64,000 nt of DNA from Streptomyces sp. NBC_01716 (GCF_036248275.1 NZ_CP109181.1:1550001-1614000); one strand, 5' to 3'; counted from the first letter of the stretch, positions 50,744-59,467 are shown. The notes: generated from the sequence alone by a model not told the origin. Program-made: numbers and translations.

Positions 50744-53165
50744 GTCGGGTCAACTCCTGGAGTTCTGTGGGTCGTCGCCAGACAGCCTCCACCCACAGGC
50801 TTCCGTCCCGCGTCGTTCTGGCCACGGTCACGCCGGCGTCCGCGGCATGCCCGTGGGCCCGAGGTGGCTCTTCCGTGTGACGGCCGTCGGCGCGGTCCTC
50901 GCTGATCACGCTCACCCGTACCGAGGAGGGTGTCGACACGACGGTCACCCGCGCGATCGAGCGTGTACGGCTGAGAGTCACCGCCACCGGGTCGATCAAC
51001 TCCCTGCGTATCCGCACGGGCACCTCGCCCTGCCGGCCCCGTACGGCAAGACTTATCGTCGCGCCCCGGTGCTCGGCCACCTCGACGCACGCCCGCAACT
51101 CGTTGAGCAGCGGGTCGGAGACGGCGTCGCTCTCCGCGAACAGGCGGCGCATACGGGCGGCTTCGACACCGCATCGCAGCCTGACCTCCTCGTCGTGCGG
51201 GCTCAGCGTACCGTGACCGAGGCCCACGAGCAGCGGCACCGTCGTCGCCGTCAGCGCCCGGTAGCGCTCCTTGTGATCACGCTGCATGTCCTCATGGATA
51301 CGTTCCCGGGTGCGCAGTTCCTCCTCACGCGCCGCCGCGGTCCCCGCGGCCGGCGCCGTACCGTGAAGCAGGTGCGTCATTAGTACACCGACGGAGAGCT
51401 GAAAGCCGCAGGCGGATATCGTGGAGATCCCCATGACGGCCGACTCGGCAGCGGTCGGCGCCCCCGACAGGAATACAGCGGTCGCGTTGAGCCCCATATG
51501 CGCCCCGAGGAACGCCGCGAACACCCTGACCCGCAGGTCCGCCAGCAGGAACAGCGCATGCCAGCCGACCACTCCGAACGCCCAGTCCGCCGGACCTGTC
51601 GACTGCTCCGGCGGGAGCGTGAACGCGCATACCGCCGAAACAGCCAGCACCGATCCCAGGCTCCACCAGCGCACCCTCGGCGGGATCTGTCTGCCACGCA
51701 GCAGATAGGTGGCCCCGACGACCGCGACGACGGCGAGGCAGACGAAAGCGGCTGTCTGTGCCCACGCGGGGCGGTACACGTCCTGGTAGGCCGCGAGCCG
51801 ACGCAGCGAGATGGTGAACTGCCACACCAGGCTGATCAGCAGCGCGGCCAGTTGGGCCCCGTGCAACAACTGCCCACGGATGAGGCGGACGACGGCCGCG
51901 TGTTGTACCTGGGCGCGGGGCGGGCGCGGAGCGGGCGTCACGTGCGCTCCGTCCCCTGCCTGTGACACCCGGCCCCGGGGGTGCCAGTGCCACCGCACGA
52001 GGGTCCCGCTGCCCGGTTCTGAGGTGATCGTGGCGGAGCCGCCGACCGCGTGCATCCTGCCGACGATGGAGTTGGAGATGCCCCGGCGCCGCGCGGGGAC
52101 GGACCCCGGGTCGAAGCCCCGCCCCGCGTCGGACAGTTCAACGACGACGTCACCACCCTCCTCCACCCGTGCCCTGAGCTCCGCCTCCCTCACCCCAGCA
52201 TGGCGTCCCACGTTGGTGACGGCCTCCCGCACCCCGTTGAATATCGCGAGTCCGGGGCCGGACGGAACCGCGAGCGGACCCTCGATGCGCGTCTTGAGCC
52301 GCACCCTGTCCTCTCCCTCACCCTCGGGCACGCAGCCGAGAAGCTCCGCGAGGTCGACGCTCCCCGTCTCGAATCCGGGCACGGCGGACAGTGCCCCCAG
52401 GTCCTGTCTCGCACGCGGAGGCAGCCACGACCAGTCCCGGCCGTCGCCCTGGGAGACCATCAGCAGCGTCGCGCTCGCCGTGTCGTGCAGAGTCGCCAGG
52501 TACTCCCGCTCGGTCGCCCTCCGGGCGGCGGCGACATCGACCTCCCGGCGCGCCGCCGCCCTGGCCGCGGCCGACCGGTCGGCCGCCCTCGCGCGGGTCC
52601 GGACGATGAGGTACGCGGCCCTCGACAGGCCCACCTGGATCAGCATGCGCACCAGGGGTATCAAGTCGGGGCTGTGCCCAGGCGAGGCGAGGACGTCGCC
52701 CAGCGCGCAGACGACGACTCCCAACGCGGCCAGGGCAGCCCCGAACACTGGGCGCGTCGCCCACTCGTACTGGAAAGCGACGACGCTGATGCCGACAATC
52801 GCCTCCACCATCACATCCGCGCCGTTGCCGCCGATCACCGGCTGAGACAGCCCCGTCAGCACCACCACACCCGCGTCCAACGTCCACAGCAGGGCGAGCG
52901 GGAGCAGGTGCGGACGGCGCAGCGCGTAAAGGCGCACACCGCAGGCGAGGAGAGCGGGCACCAGCAGAGACAGCGCCAGGGGAATGTCCGCCGCGTCCGC
53001 CGAGACGACGCCCAGCGCACTGCACAGGCAGACCACGATGGACCGGAACCACACCCCGTACCGCTCGAGGGTCAAGATCAACAGGCGCTCGCTGGACCTG
53101 GGGCCCGGGCCCTCCAACGGCTCTGCGGCCCAATCCTTGTTCCCCCCGCGTCCCCCGTGCCCCAT
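50736..53165 (-). CDS. Large NarL-type sensor histidine kinase with two membrane modules
   Basis: ATG at 53165 (MGHGGRGGNKDWAAE); 809 residues, about twice the usual size. Residues 40-190 are four to five membrane helices. Residues about 215-280 are a HisKA_3 dimerisation region with the phospho-His in EREYLATLHDTASATLLMVS. Residues about 325-420 are the ATPase domain (FNGVREAVTNVGRHAGV, VVELSDAGRGFDPGS, RGISNSIVGRMHAVGGSATI). A second set of about five membrane helices follows (452-600). A second cytoplasmic region (ERIHEDMQRDHKERYRALTA) looks like a degenerate kinase module without a clear phospho-His or ATP-binding glycines. It would phosphorylate the response regulator downstream. Confidence 0.85.
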   Translation of the reverse strand: MGHGGRGGNKDWAAEPLEGPGPRSSERLLILTLERYGVWFRSIVVCLCSALGVVSADAADIPLALSLLVPALLACGVRLYALRRPHLLPLALLWTLDAGVVVLTGLSQPVIGGNGADVMVEAIVGISVVAFQYEWATRPVFGAALAALGVVVCALGDVLASPGHSPDLIPLVRMLIQVGLSRAAYLIVRTRARAADRSAAARAAARREVDVAAARRATEREYLATLHDTASATLLMVSQGDGRDWSWLPPRARQDLGALSAVPGFETGSVDLAELLGCVPEGEGEDRVRLKTRIEGPLAVPSGPGLAIFNGVREAVTNVGRHAGVREAELRARVEEGGDVVVELSDAGRGFDPGSVPARRRGISNSIVGRMHAVGGSATITSEPGSGTLVRWHWHPRGRVSQAGDGAHVTPAPRPPRAQVQHAAVVRLIRGQLLHGAQLAALLISLVWQFTISLRRLAAYQDVYRPAWAQTAAFVCLAVVAVVGATYLLRGRQIPPRVRWWSLGSVLAVSAVCAFTLPPEQSTGPADWAFGVVGWHALFLLADLRVRVFAAFLGAHMGLNATAVFLSGAPTAAESAVMGISTISACGFQLSVGVLMTHLLHGTAPAAGTAAAREEELRTRERIHEDMQRDHKERYRALTATTVPLLVGLGHGTLSPHDEEVRLRCGVEAARMRRLFAESDAVSDPLLNELRACVEVAEHRGATISLAVRGRQGEVPVRIRRELIDPVAVTLSRTRSIARVTVVSTPSSVRVSVISEDRADGRHTEEPPRAHGHAADAGVTVARTTRDGSLWVEAVWRRPTELQELTRHE

Positions 53166-53191
53166 GGCGGCAAGGATAGTTGGCCGATGAA

Positions 53192-53430
53192 CTAGGCAAA
53201 GCACCTGGCGGGGTGGTGAGGGTCCTGGACGTCCTTCACCAGATCCTCAGCCATATTGACCTCCTTCGGGTCGGCCTTCAGGTAGACGAGGAGCTTGCTC
53301 CGCTGAGGCGGGCAGGCGCACGCGAAGTTCCGCCTCGGTCCGCTCCAGAGCACCTGGTCCGCTGCCGTCACCCCCCAACTGTGTTCCATCGCGAAGGCGT
53401 GTTCGCCTGGCGTCGGCCTTGGGTGCCGGA
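53192..53430 (-). pseudogene. Possible remnant of a DUF5655-type protein
   Basis: A minus-strand frame reads RRNFACACPPQRSKLLVYLK and ADPKEVNMAEDLVKDVQD, which resembles the conserved RLKNFACVEVHPQSRKLLVYLKVDP segment of DUF5655-containing proteins, then ends early. Between 53431 and 54076 another minus-strand frame has a protein-like stretch (FDMLSAPWETWADVKERLIQ, LPQGSPLIPEAAWRNVEARR), but start and family are unclear. The interval 53166-54076 contains no intact gene. Confidence 0.4.
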
Positions 53431-54076
53431 AGGGCGGCACTTCCCCGGACTTCAAATGCCGTCTGGTGACGGCGCGCTTCAACGTTGCGCCACGCGGCTT
53501 CGGGGATGAGCGGGCTGCCCTGCGGGAGCTGGATGAGTCGTTCTTTGACGTCGGCCCAGGTTTCCCAGGGGGCGGAGAGCATGTCGAACTCTTTCGGGCG
53601 CTGCCGGATCTCAGCGCGAGGAAACGTCTGCTCCCGTAGCAGGACGTCGCTGCGGACCTTCCGGTCTGCGCTCGCGCGCTCTGCTGTCGCGCGGTGGCCG
53701 CCTTCCTCCGCCGCCCGGACAGCCCGTTCCTCGTAAGACCTTGCGGTTGTCCGACTCCGCACCACTGTGGTGCCGGTCCTGTGCGTCGCTGCGGGTGTGC
53801 GAGGCCACCAAGCGACCCAACCGCCGTTACAGGTGCATCGGCTCCATGTGGCCCAGCTCCTCGCAGACCTCCGCACACGTGAACCGCCGGGCAACTACAG
53901 GAAGTCTACGGTCCGCCAAGGGCTGCCCTTGGCAAGCCTTCCAAGAGCACTGCCCCGCCAGCACCAGCCGGCGGGGGCTCGTTTCTCTCACACGCGTCTT
54001 ACGAACTTCGTAGACACACCTGGACCACACTGAGCTGACCTGGCCTTATGCACCTCACCTGGAAACCCTGGACCCC

Positions 54077-54107
54077 CGTCGTCCTGCTCACCCGCTCACG
54101 CTCCCAT
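54077..54107. repeat. Right copy of the 31-base near-direct repeat (candidate attR)
   Basis: Same orientation as 11645-11675, 29 of 31 bases identical, including the uninterrupted 22 bases at 54086-54107. On the minus strand it reads like the ribosome-binding site and first codons of pcaL (GTGAGC then AGGACGACG, against GTGAGC then GAGACGACG at pcaL), which suggests that this DNA once adjoined pcaL. Chromosome-like genes resume 21 bases to the right. Confidence 0.6.
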
Positions 54108-54128
54108 GTCGCCGCCGCGGGCGCGCCG

Positions 54129-55034
54129 TCACCCCCCGGCCGGGTGCTTCCTGAGGAACTCCCCGAGGGCGCGGGCCGTGTCGTCGGGGGCCTCCTCCGG
54201 GAGGTAGTGGTCGCAGTTCAGGGCCTCGCCGCGGACGTCGTCCGCGTACGTCTCCCATGCCTCGCGGACGTCGTAGTGGCGGCCGACGAAGCTGCTGTCG
54301 CCCCACAGGGCCAGCACGGGGCAGGTGACCCGGCGCCCGCCGTCGGCGTCCGCGCGGTCGTGGACGAGGTCGATGGAGGCGGCTGCCCGGTAGTCCTCGC
54401 AGGACGCGTGGATCGCGGCCGGGTCGGAGAAGCAGCGGACGTACTCGTCCATCGCGGCGGGGCTGAAGGGCGTGCCGCCGTGGTGGCGGGCGCCCATGCG
54501 GGCGCGGATCCAGAATTCCGGGTCCTTGCCGATGAGGTGTTCCGGGATGCCGTTGCCGGCCGTCAGGAAGAACCAGTGGTAGTAGCCGGTCGCGAAGGCC
54601 GCGTCCGCGTGCCGGTAGGCGTAGTGCGTCGGCACGATGTCCAGGACCGCCAGGGAGGTGACCGCGTCCGGGTGGTCAAGGGCCAGGCGGTGGCCGACCC
54701 GGCCGCCGCGGTCGTGCCCGACGACGGCGAACCGTTCGAAGCCGAGCGTGCGCATGACGGTCAGTTGGTCGAGTGCCATGGCGCGCTTGGCGTACGGGGC
54801 GTGCTCGGCGTCGGACGGGGGCTTGTCGCTGTCGCCGTATCCGCGCAGGTCGGTGACGACGACGGTGTGGGTCTCCGCCAGGCGGGGGGCCACGTGGTGC
54901 CAGATCTGGTGGGTCTGCGGGTAGCCGTGCAGGAGGAGTACCGGCGGCCCCTCCCCGGCCGTCCGCACATGGATGCGCACGCCGTCGGCGTCCACGGTGC
55001 GCGGGGTGAACTCTGCGGGCAGGAGACCGTTCAT
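54129..55034 (-). CDS. Alpha/beta hydrolase, fluoroacetate-dehalogenase-like
   Basis: 301 residues. The nucleophile is an Asp (VVGHDRGGRVGHRLALDHPD) rather than Ser, and the paired Arg residues that bind the carboxylate follow it. The His-Trp halide pocket is seen in GYYHWFFLTAGNGIPEHLIG and the catalytic His in NCDHYLPEEAPDDTARAL. These are the diagnostic positions of haloacetate/fluoroacetate dehalogenases, as opposed to ordinary esterases or epoxide hydrolases. Its native substrate may be another small 2-halo or epoxy acid. It is transcribed away from the LysR gene, whose operator lies between them. Confidence 0.85.
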   Translation of the reverse strand: MNGLLPAEFTPRTVDADGVRIHVRTAGEGPPVLLLHGYPQTHQIWHHVAPRLAETHTVVVTDLRGYGDSDKPPSDAEHAPYAKRAMALDQLTVMRTLGFERFAVVGHDRGGRVGHRLALDHPDAVTSLAVLDIVPTHYAYRHADAAFATGYYHWFFLTAGNGIPEHLIGKDPEFWIRARMGARHHGGTPFSPAAMDEYVRCFSDPAAIHASCEDYRAAASIDLVHDRADADGGRRVTCPVLALWGDSSFVGRHYDVREAWETYADDVRGEALNCDHYLPEEAPDDTARALGEFLRKHPAGG

Positions 55035-55092
55035 GGTCCGATCCCAGCAGAACGCCGCCCTGCCCGTCCAAGACCTCTTGATGACAATGTAT

Positions 55093-55107
55093 ATAGGCGC
55101 CGCCTAT
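55093..55107. promoter_or_regulatory. LysR-type operator, copy 1
   Basis: ATAGGCGCCGCCTAT is a perfect 15-base palindrome, 33 bases before the lysR GTG and 58 bases before the divergent hydrolase ATG, followed by CAGG. A related copy lies at 56063-56077. The T-N11-A form fits a LysR box. Confidence 0.65.
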
Positions 55108-55139
55108 CAGGGGGTTCGAGTGCGGAGGAGGGATGTGCG

Positions 55140-56066
55140 GTGGACGTCCGGCAGCTTGAGTACTTCCTGGCCGTCGTGGACCACGGCGGTTTCAACCGCG
55201 CGGCCACCGCCCTCTATCTGTCGCAACCGTCCCTGTCCCAGTCGATCCGGTCGCTGGAGCGGGATCTGGGCAGTGAGCTGTTCCACCGGATCGGGCGCCG
55301 GGTGGTCCTCACCGACGCGGGTACGGCCCTGATCGAACCGGCCAGGGCGGCGGTGCGGAGTCTGGAGTTCGCGCGGGCGAGTGTGGAGTCGGTGCACGGG
55401 CTGCGCGGCGGGCGGTTGGAGATCGCGGCCATGCCGTCCCAGTCGATCTCCCCGCTGACGGGCATGATCCGCCGCTTCACCGCGGACCATCCCGAGGTCT
55501 CGGTGACGATGCGGGCGGCGTTCACGCCCCGGGACGTGACGGAGATGGTCCGTACGGGGGTGGCGGAGCTGGGGTTGCTGGCGTCGCCCGACGCCGTGTC
55601 CCACCCCCGTCTGCGGGTGCGTCCGCTGCGCGTCCAGCGGTTCGTCCTGCTCACCCGGCCCGACGGGCCGTTTCCGCCGGGGAGGGCGGTCCGGTACGAG
55701 GAGCTGGCCGGTCACCGGCTGATCGTGGGGCAGCGGGGCACCGGGCTGCGGACCTATGTCGACGCGCTGCGGGCGGACGGGGTGGAGGTGACGGTCGCGG
55801 TGGAGACGGAGCACCGGGTGGCGATCCTGCCGCTGGTGCTGGAGGGGGTCGGTCTGGCGGTCGTCACGGACGCGTGGCGCGATCTCGCGGAGCGGGCGGG
55901 TGCCCGGGTCCTGGACCTCGAACCGCGCACCCTGCTCCATGTCGCCCTGGTCAGCCGCCCGTCCGGCCTGACCCCGGCGGCGCGTGCCTTCATGGACCGG
56001 GCCGTCGCCGACGAGACACCCACCGGCCCCGAAGACGGTCCCGAAGACGATGACGACAACCGATAG
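55140..56066 (+). CDS. LysR-family transcriptional regulator
   Basis: GTG at 55140 (reading VDVRQLEYFLAVVDHGGF), preceded by GGAGGAGGGA. 308 residues. The winged HTH is FNRAATALYLSQPSLSQSIRSLERDLG followed by LFHRIGRRVVLTDAG. The effector domain starts at about residue 90 (GRLEIAAMPSQSISPLTGMI) and has the usual two-lobed pattern ending GLAVVTDAWRDLAERAGARV. An acidic tail (EDGPEDDDDNR) closes the protein. It most likely controls the divergent dehalogenase-like gene and the dehydrogenase downstream through the matching palindromes. Confidence 0.92.
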   Translation: MDVRQLEYFLAVVDHGGFNRAATALYLSQPSLSQSIRSLERDLGSELFHRIGRRVVLTDAGTALIEPARAAVRSLEFARASVESVHGLRGGRLEIAAMPSQSISPLTGMIRRFTADHPEVSVTMRAAFTPRDVTEMVRTGVAELGLLASPDAVSHPRLRVRPLRVQRFVLLTRPDGPFPPGRAVRYEELAGHRLIVGQRGTGLRTYVDALRADGVEVTVAVETEHRVAILPLVLEGVGLAVVTDAWRDLAERAGARVLDLEPRTLLHVALVSRPSGLTPAARAFMDRAVADETPTGPEDGPEDDDDNR

Positions 56067-56077
56067 GCAAGCCCTAT
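56063..56077. promoter_or_regulatory. LysR-type operator, copy 2
   Basis: ATAGGCAAGCCCTAT, followed by CAGG as in copy 1, overlaps the lysR stop codon and lies 59 bases before the dehydrogenase ATG. It shares 12 of 15 bases with copy 1. Confidence 0.6.
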
Positions 56078-56135
56078 CAGGCACATGAGCAGTGCGACTT
56101 GGACGCGGACCGGTCCGGGTTGTTGCAATCCGTAC

Positions 56136-57191
56136 ATGACAACACATCGCATCGCACTCATTCCCGGTGACGGGATCGGCAACGAGGTCATCCCCGCGGC
56201 CCGCCGGGTCCTGGAGACGGCCGGAGCCCGGCACGGCATCACGCTCACGTACGACTCGTTCGACTGGTCCTGCGAGCGGTACGTGAAGGAGGGCGCCATG
56301 ATGCCGCCCGACGGCCTGGACACTCTGCGCTCGTACGACGCGATCCTGCTGGGCGCGGTCGGGTATCCGGGGGTGGCGGACCATGTCTCTCTGTGGGGGC
56401 TCCTCATCCCGATCCGGCGCACCTTCCAGCAGTACGTCAATCTGCGGCCGATCCGGGTCTTCGAGGGGGTGCCGAGCCCGCTGCGGAGCGCCGAGGCGGG
56501 TGAGGTCGACTTCGCGATCGTCCGGGAGAACGTCGAGGGCGAGTACAGCGAGATCGGCGGCCGGCTGAACCGCGGGCTGCCGGAGGAGATGGCGGTGCAG
56601 GAGGCGGTCTTCACGCGCAAGGGCGTGGACCGGGTGGTGGACTACGCGTTCGGCCTGGCCCGGGAGCGGCGGGGCGGGCTGACGTCGGCGACGAAGTCCA
56701 ACGGCATCGTGCACACCATGCCGTTCTGGGACGAGCGGGTGGCGGAGCGGGCCGCGCGGTATCCGGAGGTGCGGTGGGAGCAGGAGCACATCGACGCGCT
56801 GGCGGCGAAGTTCGTGCTGGCGCCCGGCCGTTTCGACGTCGTGGTGGCGTCGAATCTCTTCGGTGACATCCTGAGCGATCTGGCCGCGGCGCTGGCGGGC
56901 AGCATCGGGATCGCCCCGGCGGCGAACCTGAATCCCGAGCGGGACTTCCCGTCCATGTTCGAGCCGGTGCACGGGTCCGCCCCGGACATCGCCGGGCGCG
57001 GTATCGCCAACCCCCTGGGGGCGATCTGGTCCGCGGCGATGATGCTGGACCATCTCGGGCACGCGGAGGCGGCCGGGCGGATCACGGCGGCGATCGCGGC
57101 GGTCCTGGCGACGACGTCGGTGCGGACCCCGGATCTGGGGGGCACCGCCACGACCGACGAGTTCACGGACGCGCTGATCGCCCTGCTCTGA
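56136..57191 (+). CDS. Tartrate dehydrogenase / D-malate dehydrogenase-like (beta-decarboxylating)
   Basis: I chose ATG at 56136 (MTTHRIALIPGDGIG). The 351-residue protein belongs to the isopropylmalate/isocitrate dehydrogenase family. It shows the IPGDGIGNEV opening, YDAILLGAVGYPGVADHVSL, LRPIRVFEGVPSPL with the substrate Arg residues, VRENVEGEYSEIGGRL, the NAD-site SNLFGDILSDLAAALAGS and the FEPVHGSAPDIAGRGIANPL loop. The GVADHVSLWGLLIPIRR segment is typical of tartrate/D-malate enzymes rather than LeuB. It would oxidise a 2-hydroxy acid with decarboxylation, which fits a pathway for small hydroxy acids released by the neighbouring hydrolase. Confidence 0.9.
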   Translation: MTTHRIALIPGDGIGNEVIPAARRVLETAGARHGITLTYDSFDWSCERYVKEGAMMPPDGLDTLRSYDAILLGAVGYPGVADHVSLWGLLIPIRRTFQQYVNLRPIRVFEGVPSPLRSAEAGEVDFAIVRENVEGEYSEIGGRLNRGLPEEMAVQEAVFTRKGVDRVVDYAFGLARERRGGLTSATKSNGIVHTMPFWDERVAERAARYPEVRWEQEHIDALAAKFVLAPGRFDVVVASNLFGDILSDLAAALAGSIGIAPAANLNPERDFPSMFEPVHGSAPDIAGRGIANPLGAIWSAAMMLDHLGHAEAAGRITAAIAAVLATTSVRTPDLGGTATTDEFTDALIALL

Positions 57192-57301
57192 CCTCACGTA
57201 GCGACCTCACCGGCGCCGGGCGGGGCACTGTTCGGGGCACGGTTCGGGGCCGGGAGAGAGGACACCACGATCGCCTTCGCGCGGCGGCATGGAGAATCCC
57301 A

Positions 57302-57320
57302 TAGTCAATGTCATAGACTA
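57302..57320. promoter_or_regulatory. Probable TetR operator upstream of the M20 peptidase
   Basis: TAGTCAATGTCATAGACTA: arms TAGTC-ATG and CAT-GACTA are symmetric at all but one position pair. It lies 56 bases before the peptidase GTG. A related copy lies beside the TetR gene at 59360-59378 (14 of 19 identical). Confidence 0.6.
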
Positions 57321-57375
57321 ACGTCCTGAACATGCCGGGGAGGGATTCCCCAGGACCCGTCGCGAAGGATGTGCT

Positions 57376-58548
57376 GTGAAGCCAGGCACCGGTTACGACC
57401 CCGAGCAGTTCCTCACGCGGCTGCGCCATCTCGTCGGCATCGAGTCACCCACCGGCCACGCGCCGGGTCTTGAGGCGGTCTACGAGCTGCTCACGGAGTG
57501 GTCCGAAGGACTGCTCGGCACTGTCCATCACGAGATACGCGACGGAGTCCCCCATCTCTACCGGGAGGAGCGCGACCCCTCCCCGGTGAAGCCGGTGCTG
57601 ATCCTGGGGCACGCCGACACGGTGTGGCCGCTCGGGACCCTGGACTCCTGGCCGTTCCGCGTGGACGGTTCGCATGTCACCGGCCCCGGGGCGTTCGACA
57701 TGAAGGCCGGTCTCGTGCTGGCCCTGGACGCGCTGCGCCGCATCGGTGACGCCGGTCATGTGCGGCTGCTCGTGACGGGCGACGAGGAGCAGGGCTCCGT
57801 CACCTCGCGCGCCCTGATCGAGGAGGTGGCGCGGGACTGCGCTGCCGTCCTCGTGCTGGAACCGAGCCTGGACGGTGCGCTGAAGACCGCGCGCAAGGGC
57901 GGCGCCATGTTCGAGGTGACGGTCCGCGGCCGGGCGGCCCACGCGGGCCTGGAGCCGGAGCGGGGAGTCAACGCGCTGATCGAGCTGTCCCAACAGGTCC
58001 TCGCCATAAACGACTTGGGAGACCCGGACCGGGGGACGACCGTCTCCCCCACCGTCAGCAGATCGGGCAGCACCCGGAACACGATTCCGGAGAGCGCCCG
58101 GGTCGAGATCGACGTACGGGCCTGGCACAGCGACGAACTCGTACGGGTGGAGGAGGACCTCCGGGCCCTCCGCAGCCGGACCCGGGGCTCCAGTCTCGAA
58201 CTCACCGGCGGGATCAACCGGTTCCCCCTGGAGCACCAGATGTCCGCCGGTCTGGTGACCATGGCCCGGGAACTGGCGCGGGCCGAGGGGCTGGCGCCCG
58301 TGACGGAGGCGAGGGTCGGCGGCGCGTCCGACGGCAACTTCACCGCCGCGCTCGGTATCCCCACCCTGGACGGCCTGGGTCCCGCAGGCGGGGGCGCCCA
58401 CGCCCGGGGCGAGTGGGTGGACGCCACGTCCGTGGGCGACCGCACCGCACTGGTCGCCGCCCTGCTGCGCACCCTCGGCTCCGGCGCGGAGCAAGACAGG
58501 CTGACGGCCGCCCCGGCGACGGCCCCCGCGCGGCAGGAACGGGCCTGA
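57376..58548 (+). CDS. M20-family metallopeptidase (glutamate carboxypeptidase-like)
   Basis: GTG at 57376 after GAAGGA. 390 residues. Zinc ligands and catalytic residues are seen: His and Asp in LILGHADTVWPLG, Asp in GPGAFDMKAGLVLALDAL, Glu-Glu in VTGDEEQGSVTSR, Glu in VLVLEPSLDGALKTARKG, and His near the end in GGGAHARGEWVD. The dimerisation domain is inserted between about 175 and 290 (FEVTVRGRAAHAGLEPERGV). It resembles CPG2, which removes C-terminal glutamate from peptides and folates. There is no signal peptide. Shared regulation with the ABC importer suggests that it digests imported peptides or N-acyl amino acids. Confidence 0.9.
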   Translation: MKPGTGYDPEQFLTRLRHLVGIESPTGHAPGLEAVYELLTEWSEGLLGTVHHEIRDGVPHLYREERDPSPVKPVLILGHADTVWPLGTLDSWPFRVDGSHVTGPGAFDMKAGLVLALDALRRIGDAGHVRLLVTGDEEQGSVTSRALIEEVARDCAAVLVLEPSLDGALKTARKGGAMFEVTVRGRAAHAGLEPERGVNALIELSQQVLAINDLGDPDRGTTVSPTVSRSGSTRNTIPESARVEIDVRAWHSDELVRVEEDLRALRSRTRGSSLELTGGINRFPLEHQMSAGLVTMARELARAEGLAPVTEARVGGASDGNFTAALGIPTLDGLGPAGGGAHARGEWVDATSVGDRTALVAALLRTLGSGAEQDRLTAAPATAPARQERA

Positions 58549-58557
58549 CGGAACGGA

Positions 58558-59283
58558 TCAGGGGGCGTGCGAGGCCAGCCGGGCCACCCGCACCTCGACG
58601 GCGTCGAGGAACATCTCCACCGCCCGGTCGAAGACCTGCGGGTTGCCGATGTCGGTGAGGTGGTCGCTCAATGAGGCGATGCGCGGATACTCCTCGGCGG
58701 AGAGGCCTCGGTACTCGACCTGCCAGGCCAGCGAATCCCCGTGAAGGGTCTCGGCGTCCAGGGCCTGAAGACCGGACTCCATGCTGGCGAGCGACCGGAT
58801 GACATTGCCGAAGACTCGCATGCAGGTGGCCGCCTCCTCCGGGGGGAGGCCCGCCCGCACGAAGGCGTCCAGGGCGAACTCCACGTTGGAGAACTCGGCG
58901 GGCCTGCGGGTGGTACGGGCGGCCATCTGCAGGGCGAACTGCGGATACCGCAGGTAATGATCATGAATATGGCGGGCCTGCGCGCGCAGGTCGTCGCGCC
59001 AGGAGTCAGTGGCCTGGAGCCGGCCGCCGTACGAGCGGGCCCGCAGGCTGTCGACCAGTTCCAGGACCAGCTCGTCCTTGTCGCGGAAGTGCCGGTAGAT
59101 CGACGTCGGGTGCGCATCGAGTTCCCTGCCGAGCGCCTGGAAGGTCAGCCCCTCGAAGCCGTCGCGCACGGCAACCGTCTCCGCGGCTTCGAGGATGGAC
59201 TCCCGGCTGAGGCTGTGACGTGCTCGCCGACCGGTCCGCGGGTTCTTCGCCTTCGCGCTTTTCCGGTCCTGGCTTGCGCCCAT
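58558..59283 (-). CDS. TetR-family transcriptional regulator
   Basis: ATG at 59283 (MGASQDRKSAKAKNP) with AGAGGA upstream; the longer frame is not conserved. 241 residues. The N-terminal tail is basic, then the HTH reads RESILEAAETVAVRDGFEGL, TFQALGRELDAHPTSIYRHF, RDKDELVLELVDSLRAR. The C-terminal ligand domain is helical (ARHIHDHYLRYPQFALQMAA, RVFGNVIRSLASMESGLQAL). It is divergent from the importer operon and tail-to-tail with the M20 peptidase. The paired palindromes argue that it represses both. The inducer is probably a peptide or amino-acid-like compound. Confidence 0.9.
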   Translation of the reverse strand: MGASQDRKSAKAKNPRTGRRARHSLSRESILEAAETVAVRDGFEGLTFQALGRELDAHPTSIYRHFRDKDELVLELVDSLRARSYGGRLQATDSWRDDLRAQARHIHDHYLRYPQFALQMAARTTRRPAEFSNVEFALDAFVRAGLPPEEAATCMRVFGNVIRSLASMESGLQALDAETLHGDSLAWQVEYRGLSAEEYPRIASLSDHLTDIGNPQVFDRAVEMFLDAVEVRVARLASHAP

Positions 59284-59359
59284 CAGGGTCCTCTTCTCGT
59301 CCGGCGGGACAGTGGAACGACAACGGGGACGACTCTGCCCGAAGCCCGACTCACGAGGC

Positions 59360-59378
59360 AAGTCATCGTCATTGACTA
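59360..59378. promoter_or_regulatory. Probable TetR operator between tetR and the importer operon
   Basis: On the minus strand the sequence is TAGTCAATGACGATGACTT, matching the site at 57302-57320 at 14 of 19 positions, including the TAGTCAATG half. It overlaps a TTGACT hexamer (59372-59377) that could be the -35 element of the importer promoter, a good position for repression. Confidence 0.6.
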
Positions 59379-59467
59379 TGTGATTGTCGATACCTCTTGC
59401 TATGAGACGGGTCCCTCCTTACGATGAGGCCGCATCGCGCCCATCGGGGCCGCGTGGAGGGAAGGTG

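Noticed and set aside
24828..55034. FlK-like thioesterase plus fluoroacetate-dehalogenase-like gene suggesting fluorometabolite biosynthesis
   Set aside because: The two genes are 29 kb apart, one inside and one outside the accessory block, and no fluorinase or related gene is present. Each fits a different context.
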